A stretch of 64,000 nt of DNA from an uncultured Treponema sp. (GTDB lineage: Bacteria; Spirochaetota; Spirochaetia; Treponematales; Treponemataceae). Shown here in pieces: positions 1-8,681 of this stretch. The stretch spans positions 1-64,000 of the forward strand of contig CAMHMJ010000008.1 in assembly GCA_946186185.1 (NCBI GenBank), written 5' to 3'. The notes below the pieces were generated by a model, which saw only the letters and a list, made by a program, of their open reading frames with translations, searched no databases and had not been told where the DNA came from. Both the position numbers and the translations under genes were made by a program. The stretch's first letter is position 1; the number at the start of each line of letters is the position of its first letter.

Positions 1-548
<548 letters not shown>

Positions 549-747
549 TTAACGTGCTCAAAATGCACTTTCCGAGAAAATAATATATCAAATTGTTTTA
601 TAAAAAAAAAGTAAATTTATGCAAAATTATGCATTTTTTTTAGATTTTTTGTAATTTTTATGCAGATTTTCAGGCTTTTTTCCTGCCTCGGAGCCTTAGA
701 ATTCACTCCAAAAACAGTTCTTCTGCCTCCGGCATCTGCAGTTTTTC

Positions 748-2301
748 TCAATTCTCCAGGTCAATTTTTCTGAAATCTGTTGGCGAAATACCGTACTTTG
801 CCTTAAACAGCTTTGAAAAATAGTTCTGGTCATTGTAGCCGATTTCCGCAGTAATCTCCTTAACGCTCAGTGAGGTGGAAGACAGGAGCCCCTTCCCCAT
901 CTCCAGCCGCTTATCCGTCACATAGTTCACAAAGGTATCTCCGGTTTCTTCCCGGAACAGCTTACTCAAATAGAAGGAATTGACTCCCGCACAGGAAGCC
1001 GCCTGTTCAAGAGAAATACTTTCGGACAAGTGCTCTTCAAGATAAGAAAGAACCTTCACAATTACAGGATTTTTCTTCTTCTTTTTTACTTCGTGGAGTT
1101 TAAACGAAGCTTTTCCCAGAATATGTTCCAGGTACTCAAGCACGGAGTTTTTATCCGAGGAATATTTTAAGCTTCTCCAGACTTCCGGAGCGGAAAGGCT
1201 TTCAAAATTTTCATCCAGACCTTCCAGAACATTTTTTGTATTAACCAGAATTTCAAACACAAAGGCCTTAATTGCTTCCAGTTCAACGGAATTCTTTTCA
1301 AGAAGCTCAAAATATGAATGAATTGAAAGGCTTACTCCCGCCCCGTCACCGATTTTCAGGCGGTTATAGAGACGCACCAGAATTGCATCGGCCTCTTCCT
1401 CAAAAGATGTTTTTTCATTTTCAACGGCGGCTTTTCCGGAAGCAGCTTCATCCAGAAAAGAAATCTGCTCGTGACCGCTCAACAAATCCTGGGTGCGCCT
1501 GTAAACATCGGCAATTTTTGAAATATCGCTGAAAACGCCGCTGGTTCCGATTTTTATCTGGTTTTCCGAAAGCTCACAAAGGGAACTGAAAAGGCCTTCA
1601 AGATATGTCTTTACCTCCTGGCCGTCAAACCAGAAAAACACGATTATCCGGTTCATCATCAGGGAGCTTACAAAACATTTGGTTTCCCGGTGAAGCTCAT
1701 CCTTGATTTTCTGATACAGGGTTTCATTTTCATTTTCTGAGCAAAGTTCAATGCAGGAAAGGGCAAAATTTTCCGATTTGATTTTAAAGTAGTCCAGAAA
1801 AGTATAGGCATCCACCGATTTTGAACGGTTAAAAATACAGCTGTAGAAAAAGTCGCTTTCCAGCACCGGTGAAATCTTTTCAAGCTTCTGTCGGAGCTCC
1901 GCCTCTTCCGGGCTTTCGCTTTTTCTGACATCCACGGTATTCATGGCCGCCCGCACCGTCTGAACAACAACATTCCGGTTTATGGGCTTTGTAAGATATT
2001 TATAGGCACCAAGATTCAGGGCTTCCTGAGCATACTGAAAGGTATCAAAGGCGCTCAAAATTATCACCACCGCCTGGGGATTCAGGTTAAGAATGCACTT
2101 AACGCTTTCAAGCCCCGTCATTCCCGGCATGTTGATGTCCATAAAAATAATATCGATATGGTTCCGGGTCACAATGTCAATTGCAGCGGCGCCGGAATTG
2201 GCAGAATAAAGCTTTACCTGTCCTTCAAAATTCCTGTTCAGGATAAAAAAAAGTGAATCAACTACAATCTGTTCATCATCAGTTATCAAAATAGAATACA
2301 T
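748..2301 (-). CDS. YesN-type response regulator with AraC-family DNA-binding domain
   Basis: Cytoplasmic transcription factor of a two-component system. Residues 1-120 form a receiver domain with the acidic pair Asp8/Asp9, phosphoacceptor Asp55 (in FMDINMPG), Ser83 and Lys105 (KYLTKP). A long middle region of no recognised fold follows. The last 100 residues carry two helix-turn-helix motifs of the AraC type, including the typical ending IGYNDQNYFSKLFKAKYG. The gene overlaps the upstream kinase gene by 23 bases and starts after a GGGTG ribosome site, so the two are translationally coupled. In Firmicutes and spirochaetes such pairs usually control sugar-uptake or polysaccharide-use genes. The target is not visible here. 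Confidence 0.93.
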   Translation of the reverse strand: MYSILITDDEQIVVDSLFFILNRNFEGQVKLYSANSGAAAIDIVTRNHIDIIFMDINMPGMTGLESVKCILNLNPQAVVIILSAFDTFQYAQEALNLGAYKYLTKPINRNVVVQTVRAAMNTVDVRKSESPEEAELRQKLEKISPVLESDFFYSCIFNRSKSVDAYTFLDYFKIKSENFALSCIELCSENENETLYQKIKDELHRETKCFVSSLMMNRIIVFFWFDGQEVKTYLEGLFSSLCELSENQIKIGTSGVFSDISKIADVYRRTQDLLSGHEQISFLDEAASGKAAVENEKTSFEEEADAILVRLYNRLKIGDGAGVSLSIHSYFELLEKNSVELEAIKAFVFEILVNTKNVLEGLDENFESLSAPEVWRSLKYSSDKNSVLEYLEHILGKASFKLHEVKKKKKNPVIVKVLSYLEEHLSESISLEQAASCAGVNSFYLSKLFREETGDTFVNYVTDKRLEMGKGLLSSTSLSVKEITAEIGYNDQNYFSKLFKAKYGISPTDFRKIDLEN

Positions 2302-3811
2302 CGTCCGGCACCCTGATTATAAATTTTGCTCCGCCCTCTTCCTTATTCTGGATATCAAAGATATCGCTGCGCTGGAAGAACAGCTTGAGTCTTGAAAACA
2401 CATTAATTATTCCTATACCCGTATGCTCCTCATTTTCCGGAAGGGCAAAGGCATTTTCTTTTTCTTCATTTCCACTAAGTCTGCTCAGTATTTTTTCCCT
2501 GATTTCCGGCTCAAACCCGTTTCCGTTATCAGAAATGCAGATTTCAATAAAATCCGGAATATGCTGAACCGAAAGTTCCACCATCCCTTGAGAATTCATA
2601 AGTCCGTGCTTGATGCAGTTTTCCACCAGAGGCTGAAGGGTCATGGAAGGAAGACGCTGATTAAACTTTTCATCCGGAACCTTTTTTACAAACTCCAGGC
2701 GGCTTCCAAAACGCACCTTCATAATGTAGACAAAGTGCTCAATCAGCATAAGCTCTTCATCAATTGTAGCCGTCTGATGCTCCGGGCGGATATTGTACCG
2801 GAAGAATGCCGCAAGCTGTTCGATAAACTCGCTGGTTTTGTCGGCACCCTCCATCATGGCAAGCTGTACACCCGTATTCAGGGTATTGAACAGAAAATGG
2901 GGACTGATCTGGGTCTGAAGGGCATTGATTTTTGCCGCCGAATACAGCCGGAGCATTTCATTCTGCTGTTCCTTCAGTTCATTTTCCGTCCGGGCCTTTT
3001 CAAGAATGGTATTCATGTACTCGTTCAGGCTTATAATCATACTGTCGAAGGCGCGGCAGATATTCCCGATTTCATCCTTGGCATTGCTGTTAAAAAGCGG
3101 AATATCAAAATTGCGTTTTGCCACCAGATTTGCCGTCTCAGAAATATTTTCAAGAGGCTGCAAAAGCTGGGTTATGGTAAAATAAAGAATTGCCAGAATA
3201 AGAACGAAGGAAATTGAAAAATAGACAAACACCACCCGGGAAATCCGGGAAAGAATCATCTGGTTTTTATCAAAGCTCTTCTTGTTATCCCTTAGAATCA
3301 TGGTTTCATATTCAGAAATCTGATTTACCAGCATATTGTAGCATTCAATGGTGCGGGCGTAGTTTTCCCGTAAATCCTGGGTGGTATTCGCAATGCGGCA
3401 GGAAATTACCCGGTCAGAAAGCCGAAGCCAGCTGTCAACCAGCTGGGCGATTACATACCGTTTTTCAGCAAGTTCGTTCATGGAATGGGTGTTCGGCCAG
3501 TTTTCAAGCTCGCTCTGAACCTTTCTTTTGCAGGTATTAAAAAAATCCACTTCCTCATAATTAAAGGTTTTTACGAAGTTATCAAGGCTTTCTTCCCCCC
3601 GTTCAATCGAAGAGAAAAGCTGGTTCAAAAGGACATTGGATTTATAGGAATCGCCCACAATCTGAACTGAATACAGATTGATTTTCCAGTTTACCAGAAT
3701 CGTCAGGAACATAAAAATAATGGAAGTAAAAACCGTCATGGTAAGCCGGGATTTTATGCTCCTGCGCTGATAGAGATACAAAAGTTTTAATTTTCGTGCC
3801 TGCTTTCTCAT
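2279..3811 (-). CDS. YesM-type sensor histidine kinase
   Basis: Inner-membrane sensor that autophosphorylates and passes phosphate to the downstream regulator. It has a transmembrane helix at about 24-46, an extracytoplasmic helical region to about 190, a second transmembrane helix at 193-213, a HAMP linker (about 214-268), and a His_kinase-type dimerisation segment with His305 in QISPHFLFNT. A HATPase domain follows with the N-box LVENCIKHG (Asn398) and glycine motifs DNGNGF (428-433) and GIGIIN (465-470). All catalytic motifs look intact. It overlaps the preceding gene by 4 bases and the regulator gene by 23, giving a tight three-gene operon. Confidence 0.94.
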   Translation of the reverse strand: MRKQARKLKLLYLYQRRSIKSRLTMTVFTSIIFMFLTILVNWKINLYSVQIVGDSYKSNVLLNQLFSSIERGEESLDNFVKTFNYEEVDFFNTCKRKVQSELENWPNTHSMNELAEKRYVIAQLVDSWLRLSDRVISCRIANTTQDLRENYARTIECYNMLVNQISEYETMILRDNKKSFDKNQMILSRISRVVFVYFSISFVLILAILYFTITQLLQPLENISETANLVAKRNFDIPLFNSNAKDEIGNICRAFDSMIISLNEYMNTILEKARTENELKEQQNEMLRLYSAAKINALQTQISPHFLFNTLNTGVQLAMMEGADKTSEFIEQLAAFFRYNIRPEHQTATIDEELMLIEHFVYIMKVRFGSRLEFVKKVPDEKFNQRLPSMTLQPLVENCIKHGLMNSQGMVELSVQHIPDFIEICISDNGNGFEPEIREKILSRLSGNEEKENAFALPENEEHTGIGIINVFSRLKLFFQRSDIFDIQNKEEGGAKFIIRVPDDVFYFDN

Positions 3812-5010
3812 TTTCCACCTTCGTTTTTCATAGTAAAAAATGGAATCAGCACTTTTTCGGAAGAAATTCCATTATTTTTGTATTCAAGCAGAGTTTCCAG
3901 GGCAATCCGTCCGTTCTGAATATAATCAACCATAAAGAGTTCTTCTATAATGCCCTGCTCCAGATAGTAAAGCTCCGAATCGCTTTTTCCAAAGCCAAAA
4001 AGATGAATATCCGAATTCAGGGAATAGGAATTAACATTTGCAGCAGGAATCTGGTTAATGGTCTGTGCCGCCTGAACCGTGTCCACCTCGGAAAGGGAAA
4101 CGATTACAACCACCTTGTTTTTTCCCCGGGCTTCAACAATCTTCCGGGTAAGCTCAATCTTTGCAGAATCAGGCGGAAAGGAAAAATTTAAAAGGTCCCG
4201 GACACCGTTTGCTTCCAGCTCCTCAAAAAGGGATTTCTGCATTTCACGGAATTCAGGAATTCCAGAATTGAAGTAATTCAAGACCATTACATAGCAGTCG
4301 TTTTTGTACAAATCAAGAATCCGCCGGGCAAACTTTTTTCCTTCTCCGGAAAAATCCGAAGTAACATGGGAAACCTTCTGCACTTCGCCTAAAAACGAAC
4401 CAAGAGTTACGACAGGAATTTTATCACCGAACTTATTTACCGCAGGAACAAGAACCGGCGGTTTTAATCGGGAAGGACTTGTAAAAGCTGGCGGAGCAGG
4501 CGGTTCTTCAATAACCGTGCTTATTGAAGAACCCACATGAGGAACCGTGGCAGAAAATGTGGGAGAAGGAACGGAAGGCGACGGTGCAACTGAAGGCAGC
4601 GGCCCTCCGGAAGCCGGTGATGAAGTGTAGCTCGGCGGACACCAGAGAAGGATTCCGTCCGCATTGGCGTAGGAAGCAAAGTTCAAAAGCTTCTGAATGG
4701 AAAATTCCTCTTTTTCCGAAAACTCCGAGCGGGAATCGGGAATATAAACATCAATGACAACATTCTCTTCAAGAGCCTTTTCCCGGACACCCTCGTAAAT
4801 GCGCATCAGGCTCCGCTCGTTTTCCGCAAGACCGCAGAGAATCACATGAGAGGAAGGTTTTGCTTTTTTTGAAACAGAAGCCTCCAGAGGCCGGTCCAGT
4901 TTAAAAATCAGTGTATAAAAAATTGCAAGAAAGGTAACCGTTATAATAGAATGAACTATAATCAGAGTTTTTTTTATAATTGCACGTTTTTCTATAATAC
5001 TTTTTTTCAT
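3808..5010 (-). CDS. Membrane-anchored periplasmic sugar-binding-like protein, first gene of the sensory operon
   Basis: A 400-residue protein with one N-terminal membrane helix (about 15-37) and no lipobox, followed by a domain resembling LacI/RbsB periplasmic binding proteins (HVILCGLAENE at the first strand; VVVIVSLSEVDTVQAAQ in the second lobe). In related operons such a protein binds a sugar and presents it to the YesM-type kinase; that role is inferred from position. Between about residues 128 and 190 the expected fold is interrupted by a stretch rich in Pro, Ser, Ala and Val. The stop overlaps the kinase start by 4 bases. The ribosome site is weak (GAGAG). It could also be a free signalling co-receptor rather than a transport component, since no permease is nearby. 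Confidence 0.72.
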   Translation of the reverse strand: MKKSIIEKRAIIKKTLIIVHSIITVTFLAIFYTLIFKLDRPLEASVSKKAKPSSHVILCGLAENERSLMRIYEGVREKALEENVVIDVYIPDSRSEFSEKEEFSIQKLLNFASYANADGILLWCPPSYTSSPASGGPLPSVAPSPSVPSPTFSATVPHVGSSISTVIEEPPAPPAFTSPSRLKPPVLVPAVNKFGDKIPVVTLGSFLGEVQKVSHVTSDFSGEGKKFARRILDLYKNDCYVMVLNYFNSGIPEFREMQKSLFEELEANGVRDLLNFSFPPDSAKIELTRKIVEARGKNKVVVIVSLSEVDTVQAAQTINQIPAANVNSYSLNSDIHLFGFGKSDSELYYLEQGIIEELFMVDYIQNGRIALETLLEYKNNGISSEKVLIPFFTMKNEGGK

Positions 5011-5113
5011 TATAAAGCTCTCTCAAACCTTGCCGGAAAAGCAGCCGCAACAAAGAACCAGGCGCCCGGCTAATCACACAACAGCCAGGCAAATGCAACC
5101 GCCCGCTCTTCAC

Positions 5114-5608
5114 CTAAACCTTTATTTCCAGCGTTCTTCCGCTTCCCTGATACTGATAGTACCTTACCCCCGCCGCATTAAACAGCCTTTTGGACGCTTC
5201 TACGCTGGGAGTTCCGTCGTACTTGTTTTCCGCATAAACCACATCCTTGATTCCGGCCTGAATGATTGCCTTTGCACATTCGTTGCAGGGAAAAAGGGTT
5301 ACATACATTTTTGAACCCTCAAGACTTCCGCCCCGGTAATTCAAAATTGCGTTCAACTCGGAGTGAACCACAAAGGGATACTTGGTTTCAAGCTGCGCCC
5401 CGTCCCGGGCCCAGGGAAATTCGTCATCAGAGCAGCCCTTTGGAAGCCCGTTATAACCCATGGAAAGGATTTTATTATCTTCGCTTACAATGCAGGCACC
5501 GACCTGCGTATTCGGATCCTTTGAACGGAAGCTGGAAAGGGTCGCAATCCCCATAAAATATTCGTCCCAGGAAATATAATTTTCCCGCTTAAAAACAATA
5601 TTTGCCAT
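5114..5608 (-). CDS. comEB: Deoxycytidylate (dCMP) deaminase
   Basis: Zinc enzyme converting dCMP to dUMP, which feeds thymidylate synthesis. The 164 residues fit the family length. The zinc and catalytic residues are His82 and Glu84 (HSELNAI) and Cys108/Cys111 (PCNEC). The segment DPNTQVGACIV is typical of the cytidine/deoxycytidylate deaminase fold. There is no Shine-Dalgarno sequence before the ATG; instead a promoter at 5615-5643 puts the predicted first transcribed base on the A of the ATG. The gene appears monocistronic, with about 100 bases on either side before the next genes. Confidence 0.94.
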   Translation of the reverse strand: MANIVFKRENYISWDEYFMGIATLSSFRSKDPNTQVGACIVSEDNKILSMGYNGLPKGCSDDEFPWARDGAQLETKYPFVVHSELNAILNYRGGSLEGSKMYVTLFPCNECAKAIIQAGIKDVVYAENKYDGTPSVEASKRLFNAAGVRYYQYQGSGRTLEIKV

Positions 5609-5614
5609 AGTTCA

Positions 5615-5643
5615 ATTAAAATATTTTTCAAAGGATTTGTAAA
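5615..5643 (-). promoter_or_regulatory. Sigma70-type promoter of the dCMP deaminase gene, predicting a leaderless mRNA
   Basis: Read on the minus strand: -35 TTTACA (5638-5643), 17-base spacer, -10 TTTAAT (5615-5620), six bases, then the ATG at 5608. Six bases between the -10 hexamer and the start codon places +1 at the A of ATG. No ribosome-binding sequence exists upstream. Confidence 0.6.
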
Positions 5644-5701
5644 GAAGGCATTTTATAGAAGAAGCATCTGGGGCATTTTTGCTGACGCAAAAACCTGGTC
5701 G

Positions 5702-7675
5702 TTACCACTTGGCTTTAACACCAAGAGTTAAACTGGCTCCCGGCATGGAATAATTTTCTATAGATTGATAACTTTCATTCAGTATATTCTCTGCCTTCAG
5801 ATAAGGTGTTACATGCCGCCAAATTTTAAGATTTGCCACTGCATTAATAAGACAGTAAGGTTCAAGATAGCTTGTATTTAAATTTGAGTTATATCTTTTT
5901 CCCACATAGTTTGCACTCACGGAAAAATCTACTATGCTCAAATTCAATTGAATGCTTCCGCTGGCTGTAAAATCCGGAGTCCACATAATTTGCTTGCCAT
6001 AAGTCAGCGGATCATCTTCATCCAGCAAACGGTTATACAGATATTCTCCGCTTGCCTTAAGAATTATTAAATCATCAAAAAAATGGCTTTCAGCACTAAA
6101 ATCAATTCCAAAATAAAAAGCCTTTTTTGCATTCACTGTAGTTGTAAGAGTGGCACCAGAGTCAGGTAGCCTTACAGTTGTCCAGCAGATTTTGTCTTCG
6201 TAATAGTTGGTAAAAAACTCTAGCGAGAACGGCACAAAAGGATTTTTTACATTAAAGGTTAAATCGGCGCCCCAGCCCTTTTCGGTGGTCAAATCTGGAT
6301 TTCCCCGGTATCCGGAACCTTCCCAGTATAAATCGTCCATATTCGGAAATTGAATCATTCTATAGCCGTCAACCAGTACATCAAGCCAGGAGAATTTGGC
6401 CGCAAAACCAAGCTTTGGAACAAATGCGGCATTCTTTCCGCAGAATTTTACTCCCAGAGGAATTGTTGCTGAAAATATATCATTAAAATAGATTTTTGCA
6501 GTTTCTTTGAACACTCCGCTGAATTGAAAATGTTCTCCGGAATTAGTGGAATCCAGATGTGTACAATCCAGAGAAATTCCTGAAAGAAACTTAAAATGCT
6601 TCCATCCGTAAAAATCAGAACTACAGGAATATTTAAAATCATTTATGGTATGTTCACTCGGACCATAATTGTCCTTGTAATTCCGGTTGTTATGAGCATA
6701 TAAAAAAATATTCCGAAGGTTACAGGAGATTTCCCTTGTACCCGATGTTTCATCATTCACAGTTGCGTTTAAGGAAGCAAGGTGAATCCCAGGATTATAA
6801 AAATTCAATGAAACTGAATTATTTAAATCCTCCTGTTCACCGTAATTTTTACCGGTTATCTTTCCAGGACAATTTTTATCCCCGTAGTAAAAATCATCGC
6901 TGAGAGTTACAGAGTTTCCGTAACCGTAAAACTGGCTGAAGGAACAGGAAGCGGCTCCATCCACAACTTTAGAATGCTCCTGAGTTTCCTGAACGGTGCT
7001 TCCGTCAGTCTTTTTATAATCAAAAAAATATCTGTTCTGGGCAAAAGCGCCCTTAGCATTCAGCTTTAAGAAGGAATTTTCTGCTACTCGTCCGTCAAAA
7101 CCAAGAGTCTGGATAAAGGTATCAATTGATGCAGGTGAAGTATCTTTATTAAAAAAGGTCTTTAGTCCGAAATCTGAAAAAAAATGAAGTCCGAGAGACT
7201 GTTTTCTGGTAGTAATGTACACCACTCCACCGACTGCATTTTCATCCTCAACACCTTCCGTAAAACCACCCCGAACAATCTCAATTTTTTCAACAGAATT
7301 CATATCAATAGTTGAAAAGTCAAAGGTTCCGGTCTGGGCATTATTCATACAAATTCCGTCTACAACCACCCGCACGGTTTCATCCGTAAATCCCCGGATA
7401 CTCGGCTTCTGTTCAAGTCCGTAAGTTCCGTAGCTTAAAATCTGAACGCCAGCACCTTCAAGAATATCTGAAAGAGTTTCAAAGTGTTCTGACTCAATAT
7501 CCTCTGCGGTATAAACCTGACGCTGCTCTACAACAGGAACATCTATATAAGTATAAACGGGTGGAAGTTCCTGACTTTCAGATGCCTGCACCTCAAGTTC
7601 TTCAGCATAAAGAGCAGTAATCTGCAAACTAGAAACAAATAGAGAGATTAAGATATAGAAGATTTTTCTTTTCAT
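5702..7675 (-). CDS. TonB-dependent outer-membrane receptor, probably for cobalamin (BtuB-like)
   Basis: A 657-residue protein with a signal peptide (cleavage near ALYA-EE), a TonB-box/plug region (about 50-155, with VRVVVDGICMNN, KIEIVRGGFTEG and GGVVYITT), then a beta-barrel ending in an aromatic residue (LGVKAKW). Such receptors import scarce ligands using TonB energy. The ligand is inferred: the lipoprotein gene just upstream is preceded by a cobalamin riboswitch, and BtuB-like receptors are commonly controlled this way. A terminator-like hairpin lies between the two genes, so this gene is read by partial read-through or from a promoter not identified. No Shine-Dalgarno sequence is evident at the start. 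No tonB, exbB or btuFCD genes occur in the window. Confidence 0.85.
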   Translation of the reverse strand: MKRKIFYILISLFVSSLQITALYAEELEVQASESQELPPVYTYIDVPVVEQRQVYTAEDIESEHFETLSDILEGAGVQILSYGTYGLEQKPSIRGFTDETVRVVVDGICMNNAQTGTFDFSTIDMNSVEKIEIVRGGFTEGVEDENAVGGVVYITTRKQSLGLHFFSDFGLKTFFNKDTSPASIDTFIQTLGFDGRVAENSFLKLNAKGAFAQNRYFFDYKKTDGSTVQETQEHSKVVDGAASCSFSQFYGYGNSVTLSDDFYYGDKNCPGKITGKNYGEQEDLNNSVSLNFYNPGIHLASLNATVNDETSGTREISCNLRNIFLYAHNNRNYKDNYGPSEHTINDFKYSCSSDFYGWKHFKFLSGISLDCTHLDSTNSGEHFQFSGVFKETAKIYFNDIFSATIPLGVKFCGKNAAFVPKLGFAAKFSWLDVLVDGYRMIQFPNMDDLYWEGSGYRGNPDLTTEKGWGADLTFNVKNPFVPFSLEFFTNYYEDKICWTTVRLPDSGATLTTTVNAKKAFYFGIDFSAESHFFDDLIILKASGEYLYNRLLDEDDPLTYGKQIMWTPDFTASGSIQLNLSIVDFSVSANYVGKRYNSNLNTSYLEPYCLINAVANLKIWRHVTPYLKAENILNESYQSIENYSMPGASLTLGVKAKW

Positions 7676-7700
7676 GAGTTGTTTCGAAAGATATTTTCAT

Positions 7701-7730
7701 AAAAAAAGGCGGCCAGAAAAATTAGCCGCC
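7701..7730 (-). terminator. Hairpin plus T-run between the lipoprotein and TonB-receptor genes
   Basis: On the minus strand a GGCGGC / GCCGCC stem (7708-7730) is followed directly by seven T (7701-7707), a standard intrinsic terminator. It sits inside what otherwise looks like one riboswitch-controlled operon and so may lower expression of the receptor relative to the lipoprotein. Confidence 0.7.
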
Positions 7731-7751
7731 ATAATTAAAAACAGATTTATT

Positions 7752-8315
7752 CTATTTTACTCTTACAAAATCAATTGTATTTTCAAAATATTTGTTTTCA
7801 ACAGTAATATTCTTTATTGCATCTTCAAGAGTTTCAGCACAGTGATAATCTGGGACCTTGTAAGTTGTTGGATCTGCTGTTTCGAAAGCTGGGTATGCAT
7901 CACACATTTTTACTGAATTTACAGAAAGGTCTGTATAATAGATTCCATACCATTTGTTCAAATAAGAAGAAGCCTCTTTATCAGAATATGTAAAGCTTGA
8001 TGTGTCTGTAATCTGATAGTAAATATAACCAGAGGTTTCAGAAAGCTTTACCTGAACAACAGTTCCAGTCTGCTTTCCATATGAAGAAGTTTCTACGAAT
8101 TTTGCAGAAACCTGAACATCATAAGTTTCATAGGGATTGTAAGTAGTATATGAATCAGCCCATTTTGTCTGGAACAAAACATCATCATAAACATACTCTG
8201 TTTCTGTATCAGTAGTCTGCTGACAAGAAACAAATACAACTGTTACTGAAAATAAAACCAAAATTGAAAGGAGCGCAGATTTTGCGCTAAAAAGAGAAAG
8301 CTTTGTGCTTTTCAT
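7752..8315 (-). CDS. Riboswitch-controlled lipoprotein of unknown function
   Basis: A 187-residue protein with a lipoprotein signal (hydrophobic run ending VVFVSC, cysteine about residue 31). The mature part is rich in Tyr, Thr and Ser and has no motif I recognise. It is the first gene after a cobalamin riboswitch and precedes the TonB-dependent receptor, so it is probably a B12-related surface or periplasmic protein, for example a ligand-capturing partner of the receptor. That is inference from context. The start ATG has GGAG eight bases upstream. Confidence 0.8.
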   Translation of the reverse strand: MKSTKLSLFSAKSALLSILVLFSVTVVFVSCQQTTDTETEYVYDDVLFQTKWADSYTTYNPYETYDVQVSAKFVETSSYGKQTGTVVQVKLSETSGYIYYQITDTSSFTYSDKEASSYLNKWYGIYYTDLSVNSVKMCDAYPAFETADPTTYKVPDYHCAETLEDAIKNITVENKYFENTIDFVRVK

Positions 8316-8399
8316 AATATTCTCCGAAAATCAGGGCGATGAGTGATTTCCAAAAAGTTTGCCGTTTCATACGAAAGGCACGGATTTTAGCGTATCTAA

Positions 8400-8570
8400 A
8401 TTCCGGCGCACAGTAAAGCATTCTGACTTATCGCACAAAAGCGAATCACAGCTGCTCGCCCAGCTCAGGAATTGGAGTTTCCGACCGACTGTCATTCTTC
8501 CAGTTTATCAGCCCATTGGTCTGCCAGAATCCGCACCCGATTTCCTTTACAGTGCACCGTTAATATAGTG
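8400..8570 (-). promoter_or_regulatory. Cobalamin riboswitch
   Basis: The 5' leader of the lipoprotein gene carries the conserved parts of a B12 riboswitch in the right order on the minus strand: AAGGAAATCGGGTGCGGATTC (core at 8527-8537), a CTGTGATTCG element (8444-8451) and AAGTCAGAATGC (8418-8428), enclosed by GGTGCAC near 8557 and GTGCGCC near 8405. After it, a hairpin (TGCCTTTC / GAAAcGGCA, about 8361-8381) may be the expression platform. The RNA would bind adenosyl- or methylcobalamin and shut off the downstream lipoprotein and receptor. The switching mechanism (translation or termination) is not resolved. Confidence 0.82.
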
Positions 8571-8584
8571 AAAAACAAAACAAA

Positions 8585-8630
8585 GGGGCAAGCACTTTTC
8601 TAATTTTTTTTTAGAAAAAATGCCTGCCCC
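8585..8630 (-). terminator. Intrinsic terminator after the outer-membrane protein gene
   Basis: Long inverted repeat GGGGCA-GCA-TTTTCTA / TAGAAAA-TGC-TGCCCC with a T-rich loop, followed on the minus strand by TTTGTTTTGTTTTT. It closes transcription of the gene at 8682-9833 before the riboswitch leader. Confidence 0.75.
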
Positions 8631-8681
8631 GCAAAGAAAAATTGTTATCGTCCAAAGCCTGAAGCTTCAGTAAAACGCTAA

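Noticed and set aside
2423..3217. A 264-codon open frame on the plus strand opposite the sensor kinase gene
   Set aside because: Lies wholly inside an intact kinase gene with conserved motifs; no ribosome site or recognisable protein features.
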